Assembly (NCBI GenBank): GCA_030648295.1
Contig: JAUSID010000209.1
Span: forward strand, 1-54,558
Direction of reading: 5' to 3'
DNA length: 54,558 nucleotides
Source of the DNA: Opitutaceae bacterium
GTDB lineage: Bacteria; Verrucomicrobiota; Verrucomicrobiia; Opitutales; Opitutaceae
Within the stretch, counting starts at the first letter, position 1; the number at the start of each line of letters is the position of its first letter. Shown piece by piece: positions 35,961-44,344 of the stretch. The notes under the pieces were generated by a model, which saw only the letters and a list, made by a program, of their open reading frames with translations, ran no database searches and was not told the DNA's origin. The position numbers and the translations under genes were made by a program.

Positions 35961-36767
35961 ATGTCCCGCCTCCAGGAAGTTTTCGCCCGGGCCCGGGCTC
36001 AGAATCGGGCTGCTTTTGTCGCCTACGTTTGCGCCGGCGATCCGGACTTCGACACGTCGGTGGCCGTCTGCCGGGCGTTGCTCGACCATGGCGTCGACAT
36101 CCTCGAACTCGGGGTGCCGTTTTCCGATCCACTGGCCGACGGGTTGACGAACCAGCTCGCGGCGCAGCGGGCATTGGAGAGCGGCATGACCGCGGCGCGG
36201 GTGTTCGAGCTGGTCGCAAAGATCCGCGAATTCAGCCAGGCGCCCATCGTCTTCTACACCTACTACAACCTCGTGTTTGCCCGCGGCGTCGATGCCTACG
36301 TCCGCGCCGCGCGGCAGGCGGGCGTGGACGGTATCCTCACCCTGGATCTGCCGCCGGAGGAAGCCGGCGAACTGAGCGCGGCATGTCGTTCCCATGGGGT
36401 GGATACGGTGTTCATCATCGCGCCGACCACGCCCGATGAGCGGATCGCAAAAATCGCCGCGGTGACGACGGGGTTTCTCTATTACGTGTCGCGCGAAGGC
36501 GTCACGGGTGTCCGCGATCAAGTTGCCGCCAACATCCCCGAGGCGGTGGCACGGATCCGTTCGCGCGCTCCGAATCTGCCGATGGTCGTGGGTTTCGGCA
36601 TTGGCACGCGCGCCCAGGTGCGCGAAGTCGCGGCGCACGCCGACGGAGTCGTGGTTGGCAGTGCATTGGTGAACTGCGTGCGCGATCACCTCGGGGAGCG
36701 CGGAAAAATTCTGGATGCGATCGCCAGGCGGACCGCTGATCTTGTGGCCGGCGTTCAGCGCTCGTAG
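35961..36767 (+). CDS. trpA: Tryptophan synthase alpha chain
   Basis: Cytoplasmic TIM-barrel enzyme of 268 aa that splits indole-3-glycerol phosphate into indole, channelled to TrpB, and glyceraldehyde-3-phosphate. The catalytic pair is present: Glu49 in DILELGVPFSDP and Asp60 in PLADG. The phosphate-binding end GFGIGTRAQV and VVGSALV is also typical. The residues after Asp60 (LTNQLAAQRALESG) differ slightly from the common GPVIQ form. No trpB or other trp gene is adjacent, so the pathway genes are scattered. ATG 35961 is the natural start. Confidence 0.95.
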   Translation: MSRLQEVFARARAQNRAAFVAYVCAGDPDFDTSVAVCRALLDHGVDILELGVPFSDPLADGLTNQLAAQRALESGMTAARVFELVAKIREFSQAPIVFYTYYNLVFARGVDAYVRAARQAGVDGILTLDLPPEEAGELSAACRSHGVDTVFIIAPTTPDERIAKIAAVTTGFLYYVSREGVTGVRDQVAANIPEAVARIRSRAPNLPMVVGFGIGTRAQVREVAAHADGVVVGSALVNCVRDHLGERGKILDAIARRTADLVAGVQRS

Positions 36768-36785
36768 GGCAATTTTGTGTCCCAC

Positions 36786-36876
36786 TTTCTCGTTCTCTTG
36801 CTCTTGCTCTTTCTCTCGATGGAACGCTTGGCCTCACGCGCGGTGGGGAAAGATTAAGAGAACGGAAAAGAGAAAC
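36786..36876. repeat. Inverted low-complexity repeat after trpA
   Basis: A pyrimidine-rich CTTTCTCGTTCTCTTGCTC run (from 36786) is mirrored by AAGATTAAGAGAACGGAAAAG (near 36850). It belongs to the CTCTTGCTC/AAGATTAAGAG type of intergenic repeat and fills much of the 214-base gap before the GGDEF gene. Confidence 0.55.
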
Positions 36877-36981
36877 AGCCCTGGCCTCGCGTCGGCCGAA
36901 TGCGCAGCGCAGGCAACGAGGCGAAAGGCGTGTCCGAGTTTGGCCTTGCGGGCGACGGAGCGGGGGTCATTTGAGTGCGGC

Positions 36982-37884
36982 ATGGTGCGACGCATACTGC
37001 TGATCGACGATGACCGGTTGCAGTTCCGGATCACGCAGGCGCATTTCGAGCAGTTCGCCGCAAAAGCCTACGAACTCGACTGGGCGCCAACGTATGAAGA
37101 CGGCCTGCAACGGTTGTTGTCCGGCGGATACGCCGCGTGCCTGCTCGACTATCAGCTGGGCGAACGCGACGGGCTGCAGCTGATTCGCGAGGCGGTGGGC
37201 CGCGGTTGCCGGACCCCGATCGTGTTCCTGACCGCCGAGACGGCGCACCGCGTTGACGTGGAGGCGATGAACGCCGGTGCACTCGATTATCTGGTCAAGG
37301 GCGAGATCACGCCACGAATGATCGAACGATCATTGCGGTACGCGCTGAAACTGGGTGAGACCCTCGAGGCGCTGCACCAACTCGCCACGCGGGATGAACT
37401 CACGGGACTGCTCAACCGGCGGGAATTCGATCGCATCCTGGCCGAGGAATGCGAGCGGGCGCTGCGATTCGGACATTCACTTGGGCTCGTGATGGTGGAC
37501 ATCGACCACTTCAAGGCCATCAACGACACGCACGGGCATCCGCTGGGTGACGTGGTGTTGCGCGAGGTGGCTCGGCGGCTGGCGGCTGAGGTGAGGACGG
37601 TCGATCGCGTGGCCCGCTTCGGCGGCGAGGAGTTCGCGGTGCTGCTCATGCAAAGCGGTGCCCCCGCTGCACTCGATGTCGCGCGGCGAGTCTGCGGCGC
37701 GCTCGAGCAAACGCCGGTGAAGGCCGGTGATGCGCTCGCATTAACGGTGACCGTCAGCGCCGGTGCGTCGGCGTTGCCGCAGGATGCGCAGGTGGACGCG
37801 GCTCTGGTCGCGGCCGCCGACAAGGCCCTTTACGCCGCCAAGCAAGGCGGCCGCAACCGCGCCGCCTTGTTCAGCGAACAGTGA
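36982..37884 (+). CDS. Response regulator with GGDEF domain (diguanylate cyclase)
   Basis: Cytoplasmic protein of 300 aa. The receiver domain (residues 3-120) has acidic pocket DDD, phospho-acceptor Asp56 (CLLDYQLGERDG), and Lys106. The GGDEF domain (about 135-298) has an intact active loop GGEEF (214-218) and a product-inhibition I-site RTVD (205-208) five residues before it. It should therefore make cyclic di-GMP from GTP when phosphorylated, subject to feedback. No partner kinase is adjacent. ATG 36982 gives a canonical MVRRILLIDDD start. Confidence 0.93.
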   Translation: MVRRILLIDDDRLQFRITQAHFEQFAAKAYELDWAPTYEDGLQRLLSGGYAACLLDYQLGERDGLQLIREAVGRGCRTPIVFLTAETAHRVDVEAMNAGALDYLVKGEITPRMIERSLRYALKLGETLEALHQLATRDELTGLLNRREFDRILAEECERALRFGHSLGLVMVDIDHFKAINDTHGHPLGDVVLREVARRLAAEVRTVDRVARFGGEEFAVLLMQSGAPAALDVARRVCGALEQTPVKAGDALALTVTVSAGASALPQDAQVDAALVAAADKALYAAKQGGRNRAALFSEQ

Positions 37885-38010
37885 TATGGACGGCCGCCGG
37901 AGGGGCATGCCGGCGCGCGGCTCGATTGGTTCGCGCATCAGTCGCGGCATGACCGCCGATCATTTTGGGGAATTGATTGTCGCGCCGGACGTGAACCGTA
38001 CAGTGCTGCC

Positions 38011-38958
38011 ATGTCGCATTCCGCCGCACGGGCGCTTCCGGCCAGCAAATCGCCACGGGCGTTTGCGCCCGACCTCGACGCGTTCATCGGCTACCTTGAT
38101 CTCGAGCGGGGGTTGTCGCGCCACACGCGCACGAATTACCAGAGCGATTTGGATCAGGCAGCGTCATTCCTCGCGCGCCACGGCGCGGCGGATTGGCGGC
38201 ATGTCACCCGCGAACAGGCGGCGGCGTGGATCCACTCGTTGAGCAGCGCGCGTTACACCGTCGCCAGTCTCTCCCGGAAACTCAGCGCGCTGCGGATGTT
38301 CGCGCGTTTTCTCGTGCGCGAAAAGCTCCGTGACGACGACTTCACCGCGCTGCTCACGGGACCGAAACTCGTGCGCAAGATGCCGGCCACGCTTTCCGAA
38401 GCCGAGATGGGGCGGCTGATGTCCGCTCCGACCGGCGGGGATCCGCGCGCATTGCGGGACCGCGCGCTGCTCGAGCTTTTTTATTCGAGCGGGCTCCGGG
38501 TGTCGGAACTCGCCTCGCTCACGCTCCAGCAGGTTGATCTCGAGCACGGATTTCTCCGGGTGTTCGGCAAGGGCGCGAAGGAACGTGTCGTGCCGGTGGG
38601 CTCGCGGGCGCGGGACGCGATCGCGACCTACGTCACTTCCGGCCGGCCGCACCTCGTAAAGCCGCGCACGGGCAGCGAACTCTTCCTGAACCCGCGCGGT
38701 TCCGCCCTGTCGCGCGTCGCGCTGTGGATGATCGTGAAAAAACACGCGGAGCGCGCCGGCATCAGCCGCAACGTCAAGCCGCACGCGCTGCGTCACTCCT
38801 TCGCGACTCACCTGCTTACCGGCGGCGCCGATCTGCGCGCGATCCAGGAAATGCTCGGGCACGCGAGCATCTCGACCACGCAAATCTACACGGCAGTGGA
38901 ACCGCAGCGGCTGCTCGACCATCACGCCAAATTTCATCCGCGCAATCGGGAGAAGTAG
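38011..38958 (+). CDS. xerD: Tyrosine recombinase XerD-like (XerC/D)
   Basis: Site-specific recombinase of 315 aa of the Xer type, which resolves chromosome dimers at dif. The N-terminal core-binding SAM-like domain (about 20-110) precedes the catalytic domain. All active residues are visible: Arg163 (SSGLRVSELASL), Lys187 (VFGKGAKERVVP), His258 and Arg261 (HALRHSFATHLL), His284 (LGHASISTTQIYT) and nucleophile Tyr293. Spacings equal those of E. coli XerD. XerC and XerD cannot be told apart firmly. No phage or integron context is seen, so a housekeeping role is likely. Confidence 0.88.
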   Translation: MSHSAARALPASKSPRAFAPDLDAFIGYLDLERGLSRHTRTNYQSDLDQAASFLARHGAADWRHVTREQAAAWIHSLSSARYTVASLSRKLSALRMFARFLVREKLRDDDFTALLTGPKLVRKMPATLSEAEMGRLMSAPTGGDPRALRDRALLELFYSSGLRVSELASLTLQQVDLEHGFLRVFGKGAKERVVPVGSRARDAIATYVTSGRPHLVKPRTGSELFLNPRGSALSRVALWMIVKKHAERAGISRNVKPHALRHSFATHLLTGGADLRAIQEMLGHASISTTQIYTAVEPQRLLDHHAKFHPRNREK

Positions 38959-39010
38959 CCCGTTGCTGCCCAATGTCCGGGCTCACGCTCGGCGGCGCTA
39001 CAGCGCAACA

Positions 39011-40075
39011 CTACCGCGACTTCATCTTCCCATTCGGGACCGGCGGAGCGATGGGATAGGGATCCAGTTTGATATCGGGTCGATCGATTGGTGGCGGTTG
39101 TACGCGCGCATTGGCGGTAATGCTCGGGACCTCGGGCGGCCGGGACGTGCCCGCGTCGACGCGCTCCTGCAACGCGTCACGCACTTGTCCGCGTTGCGCG
39201 TCGAGCTGCTGGCGCGCGCTCTCCGCCAGAGTGGCGCGGGCCTGTTCGGCATCAGATTCGATCTCTCGGCGCCAGAGCGCCTCGCCGGGAAACACCGGTC
39301 GAAACCAGGCGAGCCGGGTCGTGCCGTCCACGGTAAATGGATACCATCCGGGTTGCTGAATGAACCGCGCCACCCCGGTCTCCGCCCCATTCAACCGGAG
39401 CGCCGCGAACCCCGTGGTGGACGAACCGGCGTCCGTCGGCGGAGGCGGCCAGCTTGCGGGCCACGCGCGCGCGTTCGCCACGGGGGTGGGAGAGGGGATG
39501 AGCCGGACCTCGACCGACGGCGGATTCCACGCGACCGCACCGTCGAGATTCAGCCGGCGTGCATCCTGGAAAACGCGCAGCAATCGCGCCGGTACCTCCT
39601 CGGCGTCGAGGTTGAGCAGCGAACCGAAGGGGGACAGCGCGGCGTCGGAAAGGCCTCGCACCCGGATGAAAACTCCACGCTGGCCGGCTTGAAAATAAAA
39701 TGCCGCGGTCGGCGCACGGCTGCCGATGGCGACGGTATAAACGGTCTTCAGCTCCTCGTGCCGAAGGATCGCGCCAACGTCGTCATACCATGGGCCGAGT
39801 TGCGCGAGCGAAAGGCGCTTCAGCATGAACCCCGGGGCTGGCGCGCCCGTGCGACCAGAGCTGGTCGCGCTCGCTCCGCGCCGGCGCGCAATCACCGTCC
39901 CATCCTCGTAAATCACGACCTGGGGTGCGTCGTTTTCAAGCGGCACGTCGAACGCGTGATGCCACAGCGCGAACAGCGGTGTCGCCGTGGTCACAGCGGG
40001 TTCCGTGCCGGCCGGTGCCGCGGCCGCCAACGCCGTCAGAAGCAATGCGCCGATGATGGAACGCGGGCTTCGCAC
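39011..40075 (-). CDS. Secreted protein of unknown function
   Basis: Protein of about 354 aa starting at GTG 40075, which begins a signal peptide (RSPRSIIGALLLTALAAAAPAG). The frame continues upstream to 40393 but there lacks coding character and overlaps the next gene's promoter. The mature part includes VPLENDAPQVVIYEDGTVIA, a beta-rich segment like those of stress-induced or hypothetical lipoprotein-type proteins, followed by a Pro-rich tail with a helical REIESDAEQARATLAESARQ segment. I recognise no family. It converges on xerD, with a 52-base gap. Confidence 0.55.
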   Translation of the reverse strand: MRSPRSIIGALLLTALAAAAPAGTEPAVTTATPLFALWHHAFDVPLENDAPQVVIYEDGTVIARRRGASATSSGRTGAPAPGFMLKRLSLAQLGPWYDDVGAILRHEELKTVYTVAIGSRAPTAAFYFQAGQRGVFIRVRGLSDAALSPFGSLLNLDAEEVPARLLRVFQDARRLNLDGAVAWNPPSVEVRLIPSPTPVANARAWPASWPPPPTDAGSSTTGFAALRLNGAETGVARFIQQPGWYPFTVDGTTRLAWFRPVFPGEALWRREIESDAEQARATLAESARQQLDAQRGQVRDALQERVDAGTSRPPEVPSITANARVQPPPIDRPDIKLDPYPIAPPVPNGKMKSR

Positions 40076-40325
40076 GCGGCGAATCTGCGACGCTGCGCCA
40101 GGGGTGTCAAACGCCTCGGCTCGCCGCCCGCAGTGGGCTCGTCTGTCCTGTGGCCCACGCATCTCACCGGCGGGGTCGCAGTGGCACCGGCATCTTGCCG
40201 GTGGCCTTTGAAAGATGATCCGTTGCGCGGCCGGCACGCAACGGACCGCGATTGCCGTTGCCCACTCCGCCGGCTTTTGCTGACGTGGCTCCGGTTCAGC
40301 AACGACTTTCATCTTCGGAGGACCT

Positions 40326-41684
40326 ATGAATGCGATCAATCCGATGGACCGGCGCACGTTCTTGAAAACCGGCGCCGCCGCGGGAGCGGGCATCGTGCTC
40401 GGAGCCAGTCAAGCTCCGGCGCAGCTGGAGCGCAAAGGGCCCAACAACAAGATTCGCGTGGCGTGCATCGGCGTCGGCACCCAAGGCCATCGGCTGTTGC
40501 AGGCGGTGCAGACGGTTCCCGACACCGAAATCAGCGTCATTTGCGATCTCTACACGGGAAACATCGAGCGGGCGAAGGGCCTCTGCACGAACAAGGGCGT
40601 GCGCATCGTGAAGGAATGGGAGAAGGTCATGTCGGACCCGGCGATCGACGCGGTGATCATCGCGGTGCCGGATTTCTGGCACTGCGCGTTGACCGTCGCC
40701 GCGGCGAAGAACCACAAGGACATTTACGTGGAAAAGGGCTGGTGCACGACGCTCGCCGAGGCGAAGCAGATGCGCCAGGCGGTGAAGCAGAACAAGGTGG
40801 TGATGCAGCTCGGCCACCACATGAACAGCATACCGCAGATGCACAAGGCGCTCGAGATCTACAAATCCGGCGCGTTGGGCAAGGTGCCGCTCGTCCGCGG
40901 CTACATCGATCGCACGAGCGCGCTCCCGGAATGGAAGTTCTATACGGACTATCCCATCCGCGAGATGCCCAAGGACGCATCGCCGCAGACAATCGACTGG
41001 AAGCGGTTCGTGGCGGGATCGGCGAATCCGAACCGGCCGTTCGACGCGGAACGGTTTTTCACCTGGCGCCGTTATTGGGATTACGGGACCGGCATCGCCG
41101 GCGATCTGCTCACGCACATCTGGGATGCGATCAACCTGGTGGCCGGAATGGGCATCCCCGAAAGCGCCATGACGCAGGGCGGAAAATATTTCTGGAAGGC
41201 GGATCGCGAGGTGCCAGACATGTGGCATGTGCTGTTCGATTACCCGAAGAAGGAAATGGCCGTCTCGTTCGGCTGCAGTTTCCACAACAAGCATGTCGGC
41301 GAGATCATCCAGTTTCTCGGCCGCGACATGACGATGGAGGTTTCGTCCTCATTCTGCCGGACCTACATCGCCGATTGGAAACCGGAGGCGAACGAGCGGG
41401 TGCTGGCGGGCCGCAAGATCGCCGGCGAAGTGCGCAAGGCCGCCGAGACGCTCGGGCTGCCGCCGCCGCCCACCGCGGTCGCCCCCGACTATGTTTACCG
41501 CGCCGGTGAGCTGACGGTCACGTCGCACATGCAGAATTTCTTCGATTGCGTGCGCTCGCGGGCCGTGCCGCGCTGCGGCGTCGACCGCGCTTTCGAGGAG
41601 GCCGTCGCGCTCATCATGTCGGTCGAGTCGTATCGTCGCGACGCGAAGGTGAAGTGGGATCCGGTGAAGGAAGCGATCGTGTAG
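40326..41684 (+). CDS. Tat-exported Gfo/Idh/MocA family oxidoreductase
   Basis: Protein of 452 aa with a twin-arginine signal (MDRRTFLKTGAAAGAGIVLG) and ribosome binding site CGGAGGA just upstream (near 40317). The Rossmann motif is IRVACIGVGTQGH. The usual EKP motif reads VEKGWCTTLAEAKQM: the catalytic lysine is kept but proline is replaced. The C-terminal domain contains WRRYWDYGTGIAGDLLTHIWD, usual for the verrucomicrobial/planctomycete branch. It is predicted to oxidise or reduce a sugar in the periplasm with tightly bound NAD(P). It lies upstream of the GMC/small-subunit pair in the same direction, with a 229-base gap. Confidence 0.85.
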   Translation: MNAINPMDRRTFLKTGAAAGAGIVLGASQAPAQLERKGPNNKIRVACIGVGTQGHRLLQAVQTVPDTEISVICDLYTGNIERAKGLCTNKGVRIVKEWEKVMSDPAIDAVIIAVPDFWHCALTVAAAKNHKDIYVEKGWCTTLAEAKQMRQAVKQNKVVMQLGHHMNSIPQMHKALEIYKSGALGKVPLVRGYIDRTSALPEWKFYTDYPIREMPKDASPQTIDWKRFVAGSANPNRPFDAERFFTWRRYWDYGTGIAGDLLTHIWDAINLVAGMGIPESAMTQGGKYFWKADREVPDMWHVLFDYPKKEMAVSFGCSFHNKHVGEIIQFLGRDMTMEVSSSFCRTYIADWKPEANERVLAGRKIAGEVRKAAETLGLPPPPTAVAPDYVYRAGELTVTSHMQNFFDCVRSRAVPRCGVDRAFEEAVALIMSVESYRRDAKVKWDPVKEAIV

Positions 41685-41710
41685 CGCGTTGCGAACGTGG
41701 TCTGGCGTGG

Positions 41711-41729
41711 CATGGGCGTCCCGCCCATG
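41711..41729. repeat. Short dispersed palindrome CATGGGC/GCCCATG
   Basis: Arms CATGGGC (41711-41717) and GCCCATG (41723-41729) surround GTCCC. A related copy in reverse orientation lies at about 53744-53770. It is in the 229-base gap before the GMC gene. Confidence 0.55.
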
Positions 41730-41913
41730 ACGAGCCGATCGAATGCGCACATCACCGCCGGGACGGCCGTGCGAGCAAGGCTGGCCGGAGATTTTCCTGC
41801 GCGCGTTTTTTCGCCGCGCTCTGCGTTTGCAAATTGGGCGATCTTTGGTTCAACCGCGTTGCGTTTACCCCCCGGCTGCCGCCGGCAGTACCTTTTTTTC
41901 GACCCATTTTCCC

Positions 41914-43623
41914 ATGGCCACCCTCCAAGGCGCAGGCACGAAGCAGAACACCTTTGACGCGATCGTCATCGGCTCGGGCATCAGCGGGGGCTGGGCCGCG
42001 AAGGAACTCACCGAAAAAGGGCTGAAGACGCTGGTGCTTGAACGCGGGCGCGACGTGAAGCATGGCGACTATCCAACCGCGATGTCGGATGCCTGGGAGT
42101 TTTCGGGCCGGACCAAAATCTCGCAGGCCGACGTGGCGAAGCAGCTGAAGCAGAATCGCACGGGCTACACGACCGCTCCCGCCTCGGCGCACTGGTTCGT
42201 CAACGATCTCGAGCATCCGTACAACGAGGACAAGCGGTTCGACTGGATGCGCGGCTATCATGTCGGCGGACGCTCGTTGCTGTGGGGACGCCAGTCGTAC
42301 CGGTTGAGCGATCTCGATTTCGAGGCCAACGCGAAGGACGGCGTCGCGGTGGACTGGCCGATCCGGTACCGCGACCTGTCATCGTGGTACGACTACGCGG
42401 AGCGTTTCGCCGGCATTAGCGGCCAAAAGGAAAACCTGCCGCAGCTGCCCGACGGCCAGTTCCTGCCACCGATGGAGATGAACTGCCTCGAGCAGCAGGT
42501 TCGCGGGCGGATCGCGTCGAAGTTTGGTGGCCGCGTGATGACGATTGGCCGGGCGGCCAACCTGACCCAGCCGCACCTGGGCCGCGGCAGCTGCCAGTCT
42601 CGAAACCGCTGCATCCGCGGCTGTCCGTACGGCGCCTATTTCAGCAGCAATGCCGCCACGCTGCCCGCCGCTTACGCGACGGGCAGACTGACCTTGCGGC
42701 CGTTCTCCATCGTCACGCAGCTGATCTACGACGAGGCCAAGCGGAAGGTCACCGGCGTACGCGTGGTCGACACGCAGACCAGCGAAACGATGGAGTACTT
42801 TGCGCGGGTGATTTTCTCTTGCGCCTCGGCCGTCGCGTCGACGGCGCTCCTGCTGAACTCGACCTCGAAGCGGTTTCCGAACGGGCTCGGCAACGACAGC
42901 GGCGAACTCGGCCACAACCTGATGGACCACCATTTTCGTGTCGGGGCCACCGGCCTGTCGGATCAATTTGCGGATCGCTATTACCGCGGGCAGCGGCCGA
43001 ACGGGATCTACATTCCGCGGTTCCGGAACCTGAACCGTGAAACCGCGCGAAAAGATTACATCCGCGGCTTCGGGTACCAGGGTGGCGCCAGCCGTGCCGA
43101 CTGGACACGCGGGATCAAGGAACTGAATTACTTCGGCACCAAGCTGAAGGCCGACCTGATTGCTCCCGGCCCGTGGCGATTCGGCATCGGCTCCTGGGGC
43201 GAATGCCTGCCCTATCACGAGAACCGGCTGTATCTGGATCACGCGCGACGCGACAAATGGGGCCAGCCCACGGTCACCTTCAATTGCGACTGGAAGGAGA
43301 ATGAGCTGGCGATGCGAAAGGACATGATGGCCGCGGCGGTCGAGATGCTCGAGGCGGCGGGACTGAAGGATGTCACGCCATTCGACGACGGCAGCGCGCC
43401 CGGACTGTGTATTCATGAAATGGGCACCGCCCGAATGGGTCGTGACCCCAAGACCTCGGTGCTCAACGGGTGGAACCAGGTCCACGCGTGCCCGAACGTG
43501 TTCGTCACCGACGGCGCGTGCATGACGTCGTCCGCCTGCGTGAATCCGTCGCTGACGTATATGGCGCTCACCGCGCGCGCCTGTAATCACGCCGTGGACG
43601 AGATGAAGAAGAACAACCTGTGA
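41914..43623 (+). CDS. GMC family oxidoreductase, probable FAD subunit of a glycoside/gluconate-type dehydrogenase
   Basis: Flavoprotein of 569 aa. The FAD motif IVIGSGISGGWAAKEL is near residues 17-32, with LVLERG after it. The GMC C-terminal signature is present: HEMGTARMGRDPKTSVLN, with the catalytic His region, and CVNPSLTYMALTARA. A cysteine-rich segment (CQSRNRCIRGCPYGAYF) is typical of large subunits of the gluconate 2-dehydrogenase/glucoside 3-dehydrogenase branch. It has no signal peptide and would be co-exported with its Tat small subunit, encoded immediately downstream. The predicted reaction is FAD-dependent oxidation of a sugar hydroxyl, possibly C3. A cytochrome partner is not in the window. 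Confidence 0.85.
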   Translation: MATLQGAGTKQNTFDAIVIGSGISGGWAAKELTEKGLKTLVLERGRDVKHGDYPTAMSDAWEFSGRTKISQADVAKQLKQNRTGYTTAPASAHWFVNDLEHPYNEDKRFDWMRGYHVGGRSLLWGRQSYRLSDLDFEANAKDGVAVDWPIRYRDLSSWYDYAERFAGISGQKENLPQLPDGQFLPPMEMNCLEQQVRGRIASKFGGRVMTIGRAANLTQPHLGRGSCQSRNRCIRGCPYGAYFSSNAATLPAAYATGRLTLRPFSIVTQLIYDEAKRKVTGVRVVDTQTSETMEYFARVIFSCASAVASTALLLNSTSKRFPNGLGNDSGELGHNLMDHHFRVGATGLSDQFADRYYRGQRPNGIYIPRFRNLNRETARKDYIRGFGYQGGASRADWTRGIKELNYFGTKLKADLIAPGPWRFGIGSWGECLPYHENRLYLDHARRDKWGQPTVTFNCDWKENELAMRKDMMAAAVEMLEAAGLKDVTPFDDGSAPGLCIHEMGTARMGRDPKTSVLNGWNQVHACPNVFVTDGACMTSSACVNPSLTYMALTARACNHAVDEMKKNNL

Positions 43624-43643
43624 TCTCACTTCCGTCCCGAATC

Positions 43644-44246
43644 ATGAATTCCTCCCCGAGTTCCATCCCGCCTTCCGGTCCGTCCGGCTTCACGCGTCGC
43701 GAAGCGATCAAGCGTGCGGCTTTGATCCTCGGCGTCGCGATTTCTCCTTCGATTCTCGCCGGCGTGATGCGGGGGCAGGCGGTCGCCGCTGCCCCGCCAA
43801 AGAATTACCTGACACCGAAGGAGCGCGAGACGGCGGCGGCTGCAGCCGAACGCATCATCCCCCGGACGGATACGCCGGGCGCGACGGACGTCGGCGTGCC
43901 GGCGTTTATGGACCTGATGTATGGCGAATACCTTTCGGACGAGGAAAAGCGGGTGTTTGCCGACGGGTTGGCCGAACTCGATCGCGCGAGCACCGCCGCC
44001 AAAGGGCGCAGTTTCGGCGCGCTGTCGCCGGCGCAGCAGGACGCGCTGCTGCGCGATCACGCCGAAGCCGGCGGCGGCAGGGAGCAGACCTTTTTCTATG
44101 TGCTTAAGGAGCTGACGGTCGTCGGCTATTTCACCTCGGAGACAGTGGGAAAGACTGTGCTGCGCTACGACCCGATCCCGGGTGCCTTCCAGGGCTGCAT
44201 CCCGCTATCCGAGGTCGGCAAGGCGTCGTGGACGCCGCTGCGGTAG
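43644..44246 (+). CDS. Gluconate 2-dehydrogenase subunit 3 family protein (Tat small subunit)
   Basis: Protein of about 200 aa with a twin-arginine signal (FTRREAIKRAALILGVAIS). Its mature domain fits the small subunit of GMC-type dehydrogenases (LTPKERETAAAAAERIIPRTDTPGATDVGVPAFMD; TSETVGKTVLRYDPIPGAF). In characterised systems this subunit carries the FAD subunit across the membrane. GTG 43620 overlaps the GMC stop and is an alternative start; ATG 43644 is preferred for the Tat spacing. Co-transcription with the GMC gene is near certain. Confidence 0.88.
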   Translation: MNSSPSSIPPSGPSGFTRREAIKRAALILGVAISPSILAGVMRGQAVAAAPPKNYLTPKERETAAAAAERIIPRTDTPGATDVGVPAFMDLMYGEYLSDEEKRVFADGLAELDRASTAAKGRSFGALSPAQQDALLRDHAEAGGGREQTFFYVLKELTVVGYFTSETVGKTVLRYDPIPGAFQGCIPLSEVGKASWTPLR

Positions 44247-44273
44247 TCACCAGCCGGATGCGCGCAATTGCCC

Positions 44274-44297
44274 TGGGAGCGCGGGCGTCCCGCCCGC
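44274..44297. repeat. Dispersed palindrome GCGGGC/GCCCGC
   Basis: Full copy of the TGGGAGC-box palindrome, with arms GCGGGC (44281-44286) and GCCCGC (44292-44297). It sits between the convergent small-subunit and glycosidase-like genes. Confidence 0.7.
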
Positions 44298-44344
44298 AAC
44301 TGTATTCAGGAAGCATGGACGGCGTTCAACCTTGCGGGTCGCCC

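Noticed and set aside
38011-38958. Tyrosine recombinase as an integrase of a mobile element
   Set aside because: Length and all residue spacings fit housekeeping XerC/D; no attachment sites, phage genes or cassette array nearby.
38963-41509. Plus-strand open frame of about 850 codons across two genes
   Set aside because: Runs antisense through the secreted unknown gene and out of frame through the Gfo/Idh gene; composition is that of a shadow frame.
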